Source: an uncultured Blautia sp. (GTDB lineage Bacteria; Bacillota; Clostridia; Lachnospirales; Lachnospiraceae). Taken from it: a stretch of 64,000 bases of DNA. A model generated the notes under the pieces. It was not told the DNA's origin, made no database searches, and saw nothing but the letters and a program-made list of their open reading frames with translations. A program made the position numbers and the translations under genes. Shown here piece after piece: positions 24,676 through 34,210 of this stretch; positions within the stretch are counted from its first letter, which is position 1; each line of letters starts with the position of its first letter. The DNA lies in the NCBI GenBank assembly GCA_900543715.1, contig UQSX01000008.1:6584-70583 (forward strand), in the 5' to 3' direction.

Positions 24676-26058
24676 ATGGGCATAACAAATGCGAATAAAG
24701 AAATAGATGTTTCCAAAATAGACTGCGATGGAATCGTGAAAGTAACTCTGGGGCTCTCTGCAGCACCGGATATTTCTTCCAATCCCACAGACATTGTTCT
24801 GGTGCTGGACCGTTCCGGGAGCATGACGGGAAGTCCCCTTGCCAATATGAAAGAAGGGGCAAAGACTTTTATAGATATTATTGATGAGTCTACGGACAGC
24901 TCCCAGGATGGAAATATCGGCTCCGGGAGCCATATCGGTATTGTAAGCTTTGCCAGCGTTGCCGTGGCTGACACGGGGCTTATTACTTCAACAGAGGATT
25001 TAAAAAATGCTGTGGACGGACTTATTGCCGGGGGAGCAACCAACCATGCAGACGCTTTTTCCAAGGCTATCCAGCTTTTCGATCCCGCCTCCTCCAATGC
25101 CAGGGTGATCATTATGTTTACAGATGGAAAAACCACAGCCGGAGCTCCTCCAGCCCCTGTGGCGGCAGAAGCCAGGGATGCAGGAATCGTCATCTACTGT
25201 ATCGGACTTCTGGGGGACGATGGAATAGACGTGGAAGTGCTTAACGACTGGGCCACAGACCCGGATGCATCTCATGTGGCGGTGACTCCGGATGAGGAAG
25301 AACTGGAGGATTTATTTGCAGATTTAGCGGCTGACATTTCAAAACCCGGGGCCCTTGATATTGTTATTGACGAGGAAGTGAACCCAGATTTCAGCATCGT
25401 GAGCATCAATCCTCCCAGCAAAGGTACCGCTGAGATGGTAAATTCCACCACACTTCAGTGGAAAATTTCTGAACTGGGGGTTTCCGGAAATGAGGGAGCT
25501 TCCCTGGAGTTCTTTATTAAGCATATAGGCCAGACCTCGGGGAAAAAACTTGTGAATGCCTCTATTACCTATTCCGATAAAGATGGAAATAAGGTGATTT
25601 TCCCGGAACCTTATGTGACTGTAGACTGCGAGAAGCCGGTGACCCCGGAGAAATGCCCACGTCCCATAGACTTTAAAGTGGAAGGATGTAAGGACTTTGC
25701 TGTGATAGATCTGGGGGATGTATATCTGGAATCCCAGGGAAGGATACTGGAACTTAACCTCACCATTAAGAATGTGTGCCCGGATAAAAGAGTGGCTCTG
25801 GGGATTATCCTTACAGAAGTTGACTGCTATGGAAAGGAGTACCAGAGAGGCCTGAAAACCATGACAATTCCTGCCCACCACTATCCTGGATGCCGGGATA
25901 TTCAGGTAAAATGCGTTAAATTTGTGGTTCCGGATGACATAAATGTATGCGGAGGAACTCCAGGGACAATGTGCGAAGAAAGAAAATTTAAGGCTCAGGT
26001 AATCGCGAATGCCATTGATACAGACTTCAGATGCTGTGAGTCTGCGGCTAATATCTAA
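24676..26058 (+). CDS. VWA-domain protein with Cys-rich C-terminal half, no signal peptide
   Basis: A 460-residue protein. Residues ~36-215 are a von Willebrand A domain with a full MIDAS: DRSGSM (Asp45), the Thr in GATNHADA and FTDGK. Residues ~225-310 look like a beta-sandwich (DUF11/CARDB-like strands). The last ~150 residues hold around ten cysteines (EKCPRP, EGCKDF, NVCPDK, PGCRDIQVKC, FRCCES). No signal peptide or membrane segment is seen despite an adhesin-like make-up. A spore-coat or cytosolic metal-dependent assembly role is possible; the function is unknown. It is a single gene with its own terminator. Confidence 0.75.
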   Translation: MGITNANKEIDVSKIDCDGIVKVTLGLSAAPDISSNPTDIVLVLDRSGSMTGSPLANMKEGAKTFIDIIDESTDSSQDGNIGSGSHIGIVSFASVAVADTGLITSTEDLKNAVDGLIAGGATNHADAFSKAIQLFDPASSNARVIIMFTDGKTTAGAPPAPVAAEARDAGIVIYCIGLLGDDGIDVEVLNDWATDPDASHVAVTPDEEELEDLFADLAADISKPGALDIVIDEEVNPDFSIVSINPPSKGTAEMVNSTTLQWKISELGVSGNEGASLEFFIKHIGQTSGKKLVNASITYSDKDGNKVIFPEPYVTVDCEKPVTPEKCPRPIDFKVEGCKDFAVIDLGDVYLESQGRILELNLTIKNVCPDKRVALGIILTEVDCYGKEYQRGLKTMTIPAHHYPGCRDIQVKCVKFVVPDDINVCGGTPGTMCEERKFKAQVIANAIDTDFRCCESAANI

Positions 26059-26072
26059 GATTGGATAAAGAG

Positions 26073-26109
26073 GGGGTATCCCAGGTCAGAAATGATTTGG
26101 GGTACCCCT
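26073..26109 (+). terminator. Long GAAA-loop hairpin after the VWA gene
   Basis: A stem of about 15 pairs with one bulge and a GAAA tetraloop starts 15 bases after the stop. There is no strong T-run, so termination is probable rather than certain. Confidence 0.5.
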
Positions 26110-26137
26110 GAGAAATTTCTGGAAAGTCTGAGCAAAA

Positions 26138-26174
26138 TGTAATAATTGACATTACAATAGCTGCCAGTTAAAAT
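26138..26174 (+). promoter_or_regulatory. Promoter with overlapping Rrf2 operator
   Basis: TTGACA (26146-26151), 17 bases, TAAAAT (26169-26174). A dyad TGTAAT-N7-ATTACA (26138-26143, 26151-26156) straddles the -35 box. Its position suggests repression by the Rrf2 protein encoded 25 bases downstream. Confidence 0.75.
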
Positions 26175-26198
26175 AAAATACAAAGAAAGGAGACGCCC

Positions 26199-26627
26199 AT
26201 GCAGATTTCAAGCAGATTTACAATTGCCATACATATGCTTACTTGTATGGAAAATTTTAAGGATGAATATAAGATAACCAGTGATTTCCTGGCTTCCAGC
26301 ATTAATGTGAACCCTGTGATCATCCGCAGGATCTTGTCACAGCTGAAGGAGAAAGGACTCATTGAAGTAAAAAGAGGAACCGGAGGTGCCGCTGTGGCAA
26401 AGCCTCTGGAAGAGATTACTTTTCTGGATGTATATCAGGCAGTAGAATGCATAGAGGAAAATACGCTGTTCCATTTTCATGAAAATCCTAATATGAACTG
26501 TCCTGTGGGAAAGAATATCCATAACATCCTGGATGATAAGCTGCTCAGAGTCCAGGAAGCTATGGAAAAAGAGCTGAAGGCTATTACTCTGGCAGATGTA
26601 ATGAAAGACCTGAATAAATATGTATAA
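26199..26627 (+). CDS. Rrf2-family transcriptional regulator
   Basis: A 142-residue regulator beginning MQISSRFTIAIHML, with the Rrf2 winged helix (ITSDFLASSINVNPVIIRRI) and glycine-rich wing (VKRGTGGAAVAKP). Iron-sulfur members such as IscR or NsrR use three cysteines in the C-terminal half. Here only one (NMNCPVG) is present there, so cluster binding is unlikely and it resembles YwnA/YwgB-type proteins. It most likely binds the TGTAAT-N7-ATTACA dyad in its own promoter. Any other target is unknown. Confidence 0.88.
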   Translation: MQISSRFTIAIHMLTCMENFKDEYKITSDFLASSINVNPVIIRRILSQLKEKGLIEVKRGTGGAAVAKPLEEITFLDVYQAVECIEENTLFHFHENPNMNCPVGKNIHNILDDKLLRVQEAMEKELKAITLADVMKDLNKYV

Positions 26628-26715
26628 TTAACAATTCAGAAACAAAAGTTAAACATTACAGCAACAGAAAGAAGTTATCCTGTTTGTCAGAGACAGAGAA
26701 AAGGAGGAAAAGAAG

Positions 26716-27387
26716 ATGGTACACATCCTCGTGGTGGAAGATGATGAGAAACTGAACCGGATTGTCTGTACTTATCTGAATGACAGTGGTTTTCAGGCGA
26801 AGGGCTGTCTGAATGCCAGGGAGGCTTATGATGAAATGTACAATCAGCTTTACGACCTGATCATTTCAGACATTATGATGCCGGAAATTGATGGATTCGA
26901 ATTTGCCCGGACGGTGCGGAAGGTGAACCAGAGAATCCCCATTCTCTTCATGTCTGCCAAGGATGATCTTCCTTCCAAGCAGAAAGGATTCCAGTTGGGA
27001 ATCGACGATTATATGGTAAAACCTGTGGAACTGGATGAACTTGTCCTTCGGGTACGAGCCCTTCTGCGCCGGGCCAATATCGAGCTGGAGCGAAAGATTA
27101 CAGTAGGAAACCTGGTTCTGGATGCCGATGGAATGAGCGCAGAGGTAGATGGAGAGGAAATCAGCCTGACTACCAGAGAATTTAATATTATATATAAGCT
27201 TCTTTCTTATCCCAAAAAGACTTTTTCCAGAGCTCAGCTAATGGACGAATTCTGGGACCTGGACAGCGACACCAGCCTTAGGGCGGTGGATGTATATATG
27301 ACAAAACTGAGGAATAAACTGTCTGGCTGTGATGGATTTAAACTGGTGACGGTGCGGGGACTGGGATATAAGGCGGTGCCTCAATGA
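26716..27387 (+). CDS. OmpR-family response regulator
   Basis: A 223-residue protein: receiver domain (residues 1-~115) with the acidic pair EDDE, phospho-acceptor Asp in LIISDIMMPEIDG, Lys in DYMVKPVEL, then a winged-helix DNA-binding domain (ISLTTREFNIIYKLLSYP, VRGLGYKAV). GGAGG lies nine bases upstream of ATG 26716. Its stop overlaps the histidine kinase by four bases, a fixed pair. The signal and regulon are unknown. Confidence 0.93.
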   Translation: MVHILVVEDDEKLNRIVCTYLNDSGFQAKGCLNAREAYDEMYNQLYDLIISDIMMPEIDGFEFARTVRKVNQRIPILFMSAKDDLPSKQKGFQLGIDDYMVKPVELDELVLRVRALLRRANIELERKITVGNLVLDADGMSAEVDGEEISLTTREFNIIYKLLSYPKKTFSRAQLMDEFWDLDSDTSLRAVDVYMTKLRNKLSGCDGFKLVTVRGLGYKAVPQ

Positions 27388-28478
27388 CCAGGAAAGATAA
27401 AACCGGGAAGCGGATTATTAAGGACAGCCTTTTTCCAGTTTCTCTTTTTGCTATTTATCTGGGAGTCCTGCTTCTGATGTCCGGGATCCATCAGGGACTG
27501 GTAGTGCTTATGAACGCTCTTGCATTGAACAGCTTCATTCAGACCCTTATTCCTACCATATACTGGAGTGCCGTGGCAGTAGGCCTGACTTTCTTTACAA
27601 GGAAGAAAATAAAGGATACTTACGAGGCCCCTCTTCACAGGCTGGCAGAAGCTACCGAGCAGGTAGCCGGAGGGGATTTTTCTGTATATGTTCCCACAAT
27701 TCACACCTCTGACAAACTGGATTATCTGGACGTGATGATTTTGGACTTCAACAAGATGGTGGAAGAACTGGGAAGCGTAGAGACCTTGAAGACAGATTTT
27801 GTTTCTAGTGTTTCTCATGAGATGAAGACCCCTATTGCCATTATCAAAAACTATGCGGAACTTCTTCAGATGAAAAACGTAAGTGAGGAAGAAAAGCTGG
27901 AGTATGCAGAAAATATTCGGGAGGCCGCAGGAAAGCTGTCTGAACTGATCAGTAATATCCTGAAGCTGAACAAGCTGGAGAACCAGCGGATCGACCCGGA
28001 AATCGAAAGCTATGACCTATGCGGTCAGCTGGAAGAATGTATCCTGCAGTACGAAGAACTATGGGATGAAAAGGAACTGGAGCTGGAAGTAAATATAGAG
28101 GAAGGGGCTGTAATACAGGCAGACCCAAGTCTTATGGAACTGGTGTGGAATAACCTGATTTCCAATGCCATTAAGTTTACGGAACCGGGAGGAAAAGTAA
28201 CCATACGTCAGACCAGAACCAGTGATCATGTGGAGGTGTCTGTCTCAGACACTGGCTGCGGCATGAGCAGAGAAAGCGTCCGGCATATATTTGACAAATT
28301 TTACCAGGGAGATACTTCCCATTCAAAAGAAGGAAACGGACTGGGCCTGGCTCTGGTAAGGCGAATCCTGGACTTGATGAATGGAGAGATCCAGGTAATC
28401 AGTGAAAAGGGAAAAGGAAGTACCTTTACAGTAAAGCTTCCCAGACAGAAGGAAGGAAAAGAGGCCATTGGAGGTTGA
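27384..28478 (+). CDS. Sensor histidine kinase
   Basis: A 364-residue membrane kinase. Two membrane segments (residues ~17-35 and ~50-70) flank a very short outside loop, so it may sense within the membrane. A HAMP-like linker (APLHRLAEATEQVAGGDFSV), the phospho-His in SSVSHEMKTPIA, and ATP-binding N (NNLISNAIKF), G1 (DTGCGM), F and G2 (GNGLGLALVRR) boxes follow. This short-loop architecture occurs in envelope-stress or antibiotic-sensing kinases, but no transporter follows here. Confidence 0.92.
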   Translation: MTRKDKTGKRIIKDSLFPVSLFAIYLGVLLLMSGIHQGLVVLMNALALNSFIQTLIPTIYWSAVAVGLTFFTRKKIKDTYEAPLHRLAEATEQVAGGDFSVYVPTIHTSDKLDYLDVMILDFNKMVEELGSVETLKTDFVSSVSHEMKTPIAIIKNYAELLQMKNVSEEEKLEYAENIREAAGKLSELISNILKLNKLENQRIDPEIESYDLCGQLEECILQYEELWDEKELELEVNIEEGAVIQADPSLMELVWNNLISNAIKFTEPGGKVTIRQTRTSDHVEVSVSDTGCGMSRESVRHIFDKFYQGDTSHSKEGNGLGLALVRRILDLMNGEIQVISEKGKGSTFTVKLPRQKEGKEAIGG

Positions 28479-28481
28479 TAA

Positions 28482-29054
28482 ATGTTGGAGAATGGGAGTA
28501 GAAAACATAGGGACTTTATAGGATATGAATATAAAGAGGTATCAGCGGAGCCAGGGCAGATTTCTTTTCTTATAGATGGATATGAAAATTTCGGCTGGGA
28601 AGTGGATGAGAATATAGTGCAGTATGGCAGTGACAGATTCTCAGAGAAAACAAGGGCTTCCCACCACAGAAAAATAATGCTGCGATTGAAACGAAACCGG
28701 AAGATCGTCAATAAAATGGAGCTTACAAGACTTCAGAGAAACTTTGAGGCCTGTGTAGCAGAAATCAAGAACCTGGAGAAAGAAAAGACTTCCCGTCCTG
28801 GGATACAGGCACTGTCTGTGGGAATCATAGGAACTGCCTTTATGGCCGGCTCCACTTTTGCCGTAACAGCAGATCCTCCTCTGATACTGTTATGCATTAT
28901 TTTGGCTGTTCCGGGATTTCTGGGCTGGATATTTCCCTTTTTTTTGTATAAATGGGGAGTCAGAAAACAGACAGAAAAAATGAATCCTCTCATAGAAGCG
29001 AAATATGATGAGATTTATGAAATCTGTGAAAAAGGGAATAAGCTGCTGAATTAA
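28482..29054 (+). CDS. Two-TM membrane protein of unknown function
   Basis: A 190-residue protein starting three bases after the kinase stop, so probably in the same operon. Residues 1-~65 are soluble and polar, ~75-110 are charged and likely coiled (KIVNKMELTRLQRNFEACVAEIK is split here as KIVNKMEL and RNFEACVAEI), then two membrane helices (~118-137, ~145-165) and a charged tail. I do not recognise the family. As the third member of a two-component operon it could be a signalling partner or a target. Confidence 0.65.
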   Translation: MLENGSRKHRDFIGYEYKEVSAEPGQISFLIDGYENFGWEVDENIVQYGSDRFSEKTRASHHRKIMLRLKRNRKIVNKMELTRLQRNFEACVAEIKNLEKEKTSRPGIQALSVGIIGTAFMAGSTFAVTADPPLILLCIILAVPGFLGWIFPFFLYKWGVRKQTEKMNPLIEAKYDEIYEICEKGNKLLN

Positions 29055-29081
29055 AAGAAATATAAAAACATGAATAGCGGT

Positions 29082-29144
29082 AAGCCGTCTCTTTTCGATG
29101 GAATTAGAAGATTTACATAAAGTCTGCGGAAAGAGGCGGCTTTT
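29082..29144 (+). terminator. Terminator of the two-component operon
   Basis: A 13-pair stem (AAGCCG...CGGCTT ends) with a ~37-base loop, followed by TTTT at 29141-29144. Confidence 0.65.
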
Positions 29145-29221
29145 GTGTATACAAATAAAAGCCGGTAAGTTATAATGAAAAAAACAAGTTGGTTTATATT
29201 CTACTGCTCGGGGAGGAGACA

Positions 29222-30250
29222 ATGGGGGAGAAAAGACTGAAGGCGGGAAAAATTTTACTGCTGTCTGTAAAAATCGCAATAGGAGCCAGTCTGGCTATTT
29301 ATATAGCAGAATACCTTCAGCTGGAGTATGCTGCTTCTGCGGGGATCATTACCCTTCTGTCTGTTTTGACCACAAAGTGGGGAACACTGAAACTTTCTCT
29401 TCTGCGTATTCTTACATTTCTCATAACTGCAGCAGGATGCTGGCTGATTCTTCAGTACGTCCGGGGAGACTGGATAGGATTTGGAATTTTTCTTTTTTTC
29501 ATGGTAGGGCTTTGTGAACTGACTGGTCTTAGAAATACCCTTTCGGTAAACGCAGTTATTGCTACCCATATTCTGGCGGCCCAGGATTTCTCGGTGGACT
29601 TTTTACTCAATGAATTTTTCCTGGTGCTGATTGGAGTTGGCCTGGCTTTCGTCCTGAATCTTTTCAACGGGAATAGGGCTCACAAAAAAATGCTTATAAA
29701 AAATATGCGCTATACGGAGCAGCAGCTTCAGATGATCCTGGAAAGACTGGCGGGCTACCTGAGGAGAGAGGAAACTGTGGGAAGCATATGGGCGGATATT
29801 ATCCGTTTGGAGGATAAACTGAAATTTTTTATTGAACAGGCTTATGAGTATCAGAACAACACCTGGCATTTTCATCCAGCTTATTACATTGATTACTTTG
29901 AGATGAGAGAAAAACAGTATGGGATTTTGCATAATCTCCACTATGAGATTAAAAAGATAAGAAATATGCCGGAACAGGCGGAAGTAGTAGCAGAATACAT
30001 CCTTTACATGAAGGAACACGTAACAGAAATGAATAATCCAAAAGTTCAGCTGGAACGCCTCCACCAGGTTCTGGCAGATATGGAAAAGACTCCTTTGCCT
30101 GAAAACTGGGAGGAATTTGAAGGAAAAGCAAAGGTATATCATATTATGATGGATTTGGAAGAATTTCTGATATATAAGAAAAGATTTGTAGAATCACTTG
30201 ATGAGAAGAAATTGAGGATTTACTGGAATAAAGAAAACGCAGGGAGTTAA
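29222..30250 (+). CDS. Aromatic acid exporter (ArAE/FUSC-like) family membrane protein
   Basis: The start is ATG 29222 behind GGGGAGGA; an ATG 33 bases earlier lacks a site. The protein has 342 residues. Residues ~1-150 hold about six short membrane segments, with a repeated ASLAIYIAEYL and a GNRAHKKM exit. The remaining ~190 residues are cytoplasmic and helical, matching the ArAE_1 plus C-terminal domain arrangement (YgaE/DUF939-like). Such proteins are tied to export of aromatic acids or fusaric-acid-like compounds, but direct evidence is scarce. A TATAAT box lies near 29171. Confidence 0.78.
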   Translation: MGEKRLKAGKILLLSVKIAIGASLAIYIAEYLQLEYAASAGIITLLSVLTTKWGTLKLSLLRILTFLITAAGCWLILQYVRGDWIGFGIFLFFMVGLCELTGLRNTLSVNAVIATHILAAQDFSVDFLLNEFFLVLIGVGLAFVLNLFNGNRAHKKMLIKNMRYTEQQLQMILERLAGYLRREETVGSIWADIIRLEDKLKFFIEQAYEYQNNTWHFHPAYYIDYFEMREKQYGILHNLHYEIKKIRNMPEQAEVVAEYILYMKEHVTEMNNPKVQLERLHQVLADMEKTPLPENWEEFEGKAKVYHIMMDLEEFLIYKKRFVESLDEKKLRIYWNKENAGS

Positions 30251-30273
30251 ACCTGCGTTTTCTTTATTCCAGT
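30222..30273. terminator. Bidirectional terminator built from the 3' ends of two convergent genes
   Basis: Perfect 22-base arms (30222-30243, 30252-30273) around an eight-base loop. The left arm and loop encode the last codons of the exporter-like gene. The right arm holds the last codons and stop of the flavodoxin on the other strand. Poly-T stretches within each arm serve each direction. Confidence 0.75.
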
Positions 30274-30740
30274 GTATTTACCCAAGCTGCCAGAGCCTCT
30301 TTCGTTGGGGCGCCGTTGAGAAGCTTTCCTGGCTTCCAGTTTATAGATGGATATTGCTGACGGAGTTTTTTCTCGCAATTTTCGACACCGCTGCTGCCGG
30401 AAGTAGCGAAAGGAATTACAGTTTTTCCGGCAAAGTCATAGGACTCTAAGAATGTATTAATGATAGTAGGGGCTACATACCACCATACGGGAAAACCAAG
30501 GAAGATCACGTCATAACTGCCGGCATCCATATCCTCTTTCATGATCTCCGGGCGAGAAGAAGGATCGTTTATCTCCAAAGAGCTGCGGCTTTTTTTATTC
30601 ATCCAGTCCAGATCTGCAGCAGTATAGGGAATAGCTGGCTGGATTTTATACAGATCAGCCTCTGCGGCCTGAGCCAGATTTTTTGCTACAGCTTCCGTTA
30701 CGCCGCTTGCAGAAAAATACGCTACTAATTTTTTACTCAT
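30264..30740 (-). CDS. Flavodoxin-family protein
   Basis: A 158-residue FMN protein. [17 protein letters not shown] is the phosphate-binding loop, [16 protein letters not shown] the first isoalloxazine loop, and [15 protein letters not shown] the later loop. This is the flavodoxin_4/NAD(P)H-dependent oxidoreductase-like branch rather than classical electron-carrier flavodoxin. GGAGG precedes the ATG. The gene is alone, convergent with the exporter-like gene, and its stop lies within the shared terminator stem. Confidence 0.9.
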   Translation of the reverse strand: MSKKLVAYFSASGVTEAVAKNLAQAAEADLYKIQPAIPYTAADLDWMNKKSRSSLEINDPSSRPEIMKEDMDAGSYDVIFLGFPVWWYVAPTIINTFLESYDFAGKTVIPFATSGSSGVENCEKKLRQQYPSINWKPGKLLNGAPTKEALAAWVNTLE

Positions 30741-30991
30741 GTCTGTTCCTCCAATCTTATATTTTGTCTTTTTCTTTCTATTATAGGAGCAGGAAGGGGA
30801 AAAGTCTAATGCTTATATGGTATTGAAGAAAATGCCTTTCACGTACAGAAATCCTTTTTGGAGAAATTCTGTTGAGACATTTCTATATTTGTTTCGAAAT
30901 CTTATATTCTTTAGTTAAACAAGTGATACACTGCCGGGCCTCTTTGTATTATACTGTAAGCAGAGAACAATCCAATAGGAGGAAATGGACC

Positions 30992-33900
30992 ATGGGTGCA
31001 TTTGATTATCAGAAAGTAAAAGATCCGCGTTATTTTCAGGAAGGAAGAATGGAAGCTCATTCCGACCATCCGTATTATGCATCAGCAGAGGATGCAGGAG
31101 AAAAAGTATGTGTATTTACTGAAAGCCTGAATGGCTTGTGGAAGTTTCACTATGCCAGAAATTATAATTCTGCCATACAGGGATTTGAGACGGAAGAATA
31201 TAACTGCAGGAACTGGGAGGATATCCGGGTGCCGGCTCACATTCAGATGGAAGGCTACGATGTGCCTCAGTACGCTAACACCCAGTATCCCTGGGAAGGA
31301 CATGAAGAGATTCAGCCAGGTGAGATCCCGGAAAACTTTAATCCGGTGGCCAGTTATGTGAAATATTTTGAAGTTCCGGAACATATGAAGGACAGAAGGC
31401 TTTTTATCTCCTTTCAGGGTGCGGAAAGCGGTCTGGCTCTCTGGCTGAACGGACATTTTGTGGGATACAGTGAGGACACCTTTACTCCGTCAGAATTTGA
31501 ACTGACAGAATATGTAAAGGAAGGAGAAAACAAGCTGGCAGCCCAGGTGTTTAAATGGACTTCCAGCAGCTGGTGCGAGGACCAGGATTTTTACAGATTT
31601 TCCGGAATTTACAGAGATGTATATCTGTACACGGTTCCCGATGTACATATCAGAGACCTGAGAATCCGGGCCATACCTGACGAGACATTGACCAGAGGCA
31701 CTCTGGAAATCCGCACAGAAGCCTGGGGACAGGGAAAAGCCCTGGTCTGCCTGTCCAAAAACGGCAGGACCTTTGAAGGAGAGTATGATCTGGACAAGGG
31801 CGGACTTACTATGGAGATCGAAAATCCAGCGCTGTGGAGCGCAGAAGAGCCTCAGCTTTATGATCTGACTATCCAGATATATGACCAGGATGGAAACCTT
31901 CAGGAATATATCCCGGAACGGGTGGGATTCCGCAGATTTGAAATAAAAGACCATGTCATGACTCTGAATGGAAAACGTATTGTATTCAAGGGTGTGAACC
32001 GCCATGAATTCAGTTCTGTTTCCGGGCGCCATGTGTCCGAAGAAGAACTTATCAAAGACCTGAAGACCATGAAGCAAAATAATATCAATGCCATCCGCAC
32101 CTGTCATTATCCAGATGCGTCTCCACTGTATCGTCTCTGCGATGAGTACGGACTGTATCTTATCGATGAGACGAACCTGGAATCCCATGGTTCCTGGGAT
32201 ACTGTGGAAGAGACAGGTGATATTTCAGGAGTAGTTCCCTGTGACAGACCGGAATGGCTGGATATGATGCTGGACCGCGCCAACTCCATGTATCAGAGAG
32301 ATAAGAACCATCCGGCTGTTTTGATCTGGTCCTGCGGCAATGAATCTTTCGGAGGAAAGGATATCTTTGAAATGTCCCAGTTTTTCAGAAAAGAGGATCC
32401 TACCCGTCTGGTTCATTACGAAGGAGTATTCCATGACCGGAGATACAATGATACCAGCGATATCGAAAGCCAGATGTATACTTCAGTGGAGAACATTAAG
32501 AAATTCTTAGAGAAAGACAGGAGCAAGCCTTTTATCTGCTGTGAATATACCCATGCTATGGGAAACTCCTGCGGAGCTATGTACAAGTATACAGATCTTA
32601 CAGATACTGAGCCTTTATATCAGGGGGGATTTATCTGGGATTATATTGATCAGACTCTGTATAAAAAAGACAGATACGGAAAAGAATTTCAGGCCTACGG
32701 AGGAGACTTTGGCGAACGTCCCACAGACTATGAGTTCAGCGCCAACGGTATTGCTCATGGGGGCGAGAGAAATCCTTCGCCTAAGATGCAGGAAGTAAAA
32801 TTCAATTATCAGAATATTACCGCTCAGGTGGGAGCTGAAGAGGTTAAGGTTATCAACAAGAATCTTTTTGTAAACACCAATACCTTTAACTGCGTTGTAA
32901 CTGTAGAAAGAGATGGAAAGATTATCCGCAGAGCAGGACTTGAGACGGATGTTGAACCCTTATCTGAAAAGACCTATGCCCTCCCTGTTCCTCAGGAGAC
33001 CAGACCAGGGGAGTATGCGGTCACTGTGGCTTTCCTTTTGAAGGAAGACAAAGTATGGGCAGCCGCAGGTCATGAAGTAGCTTTTGGTCAGTATGTCTAC
33101 AGTGTCCAGACAGAGAAAAAGAAATCTGCCAAAAAGATTGAAGTCATCAGAAGCACTCATAATATCGGTGTTAAAGGAGAGAACTTTGAGGTGATCTTTT
33201 CCGGTCTTAATGGAGGACTGGCCTCCTATAAATATGGAGGAAAGGAAATGATCGAGGCAATTCCAAAGCCGAATTTCTGGAGAGCTCCTACGGACAATGA
33301 CAACGGCAACTTTATGCCTGCAAGATATGGACAGTGGAAGATTGCCAGCCTCTATGCCACCCATAAAGACTACCGGGAAAACACCTATGCGAAGATCATA
33401 AAACCTGAACTGGAGGTTAAGGAGAATACTGCAAAGGTTACTTTTACATACCTTCTTCCTACAAGGCCTGTATCTCAGTGCCAGCTTTCCTATGAGGTAG
33501 ACGGAGAAGGAAAAGTGACAGCCGTCCTTTCCTATGATCCGGTGAAAGAACTGGGAGATATGCCGGAATTTGGCGTAATGTTCAAGCTGAATGCAGACTA
33601 TGACCATCTGGAATGGTACGGACTGGGACCGGCTGAGACCTATGCAGACAGGCAGAAAGGGGCAAAGCTGGGAATTTACAGAAACCTGGTAAAAGACAAT
33701 ATGGCCGCTTATGTAGTGCCTCAGGAGTGCGGAGCCAAGGCCGGCGTCCGGTATGCGAAAGTAACAGACCGGAAAGGTAGAGGAATGCTTTTTGAAATGG
33801 ATGAGAAGAGCGGTCCCATGATGTTTTCCGCTCTGCCTTATACGCCTCATGAGATGGAAAATGCCAGACATCCTTATGAACTGCCGGAGGTACATTATAC

Positions 33901-34030
33901 AGTAGTACGGGCAGCTCTGGGACAGATGGGTATTGCCGGAGATGACAGCTGGGGAAGCCCCACACATCCGGAATTTCTATTAAATGCAGAAGGAAAAATG
34001 GAGTTCGCTTTCTCCTTTAAAGGCATTTAA
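30992..34030 (+). CDS. lacZ: Beta-galactosidase, GH2 LacZ type
   Basis: The start is ATG 30992 behind AGGAGG; the frame is open 120 bases further up without a site. The 1012 residues are close to E. coli LacZ (1023). Domain order: sugar-binding jelly roll (1-~210), immunoglobulin-like (~210-320), TIM barrel (~320-615) with RTCHYP, acid/base Glu451 (SCGNESFGG) and nucleophile Glu518 (CCEYTHAMGN), a second Ig-like domain, and Bgal_small_N (LNGGLASYKYG, FWRAPTDND). No signal peptide, so intracellular hydrolysis of imported beta-galactosides. No lactose transporter or repressor is adjacent. Confidence 0.96.
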   Translation: MGAFDYQKVKDPRYFQEGRMEAHSDHPYYASAEDAGEKVCVFTESLNGLWKFHYARNYNSAIQGFETEEYNCRNWEDIRVPAHIQMEGYDVPQYANTQYPWEGHEEIQPGEIPENFNPVASYVKYFEVPEHMKDRRLFISFQGAESGLALWLNGHFVGYSEDTFTPSEFELTEYVKEGENKLAAQVFKWTSSSWCEDQDFYRFSGIYRDVYLYTVPDVHIRDLRIRAIPDETLTRGTLEIRTEAWGQGKALVCLSKNGRTFEGEYDLDKGGLTMEIENPALWSAEEPQLYDLTIQIYDQDGNLQEYIPERVGFRRFEIKDHVMTLNGKRIVFKGVNRHEFSSVSGRHVSEEELIKDLKTMKQNNINAIRTCHYPDASPLYRLCDEYGLYLIDETNLESHGSWDTVEETGDISGVVPCDRPEWLDMMLDRANSMYQRDKNHPAVLIWSCGNESFGGKDIFEMSQFFRKEDPTRLVHYEGVFHDRRYNDTSDIESQMYTSVENIKKFLEKDRSKPFICCEYTHAMGNSCGAMYKYTDLTDTEPLYQGGFIWDYIDQTLYKKDRYGKEFQAYGGDFGERPTDYEFSANGIAHGGERNPSPKMQEVKFNYQNITAQVGAEEVKVINKNLFVNTNTFNCVVTVERDGKIIRRAGLETDVEPLSEKTYALPVPQETRPGEYAVTVAFLLKEDKVWAAAGHEVAFGQYVYSVQTEKKKSAKKIEVIRSTHNIGVKGENFEVIFSGLNGGLASYKYGGKEMIEAIPKPNFWRAPTDNDNGNFMPARYGQWKIASLYATHKDYRENTYAKIIKPELEVKENTAKVTFTYLLPTRPVSQCQLSYEVDGEGKVTAVLSYDPVKELGDMPEFGVMFKLNADYDHLEWYGLGPAETYADRQKGAKLGIYRNLVKDNMAAYVVPQECGAKAGVRYAKVTDRKGRGMLFEMDEKSGPMMFSALPYTPHEMENARHPYELPEVHYTVVRAALGQMGIAGDDSWGSPTHPEFLLNAEGKMEFAFSFKGI

Positions 34031-34210
34031 GCTTCTTTGAGCCTATGGTCTCAAAGCCATGCTCGACAAATTCGCATAAAATGTATAAATATTCCTGACA
34101 TATGTTTAACGCAGCAGTTCCACTCTTGTGTTTTTTAAATTTTTGTGCTAAATTGATACTCTACCTTGTACACGAAGTATATAGTATATAAGATCAAAAA
34201 GGAGATTAAT

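Noticed and set aside
32960-33967. 335-codon open frame antisense to the beta-galactosidase gene
   Set aside because: No ribosome site, no recognisable domain, and it lies wholly within a well-supported gene; the long frame follows from codon bias.
34031-34165. CTTTGAG/CTCAAAG hairpin after the beta-galactosidase gene as a terminator
   Set aside because: Only seven pairs, no T-run, and a competing GAGC/GCTC fold; not strong enough to list.
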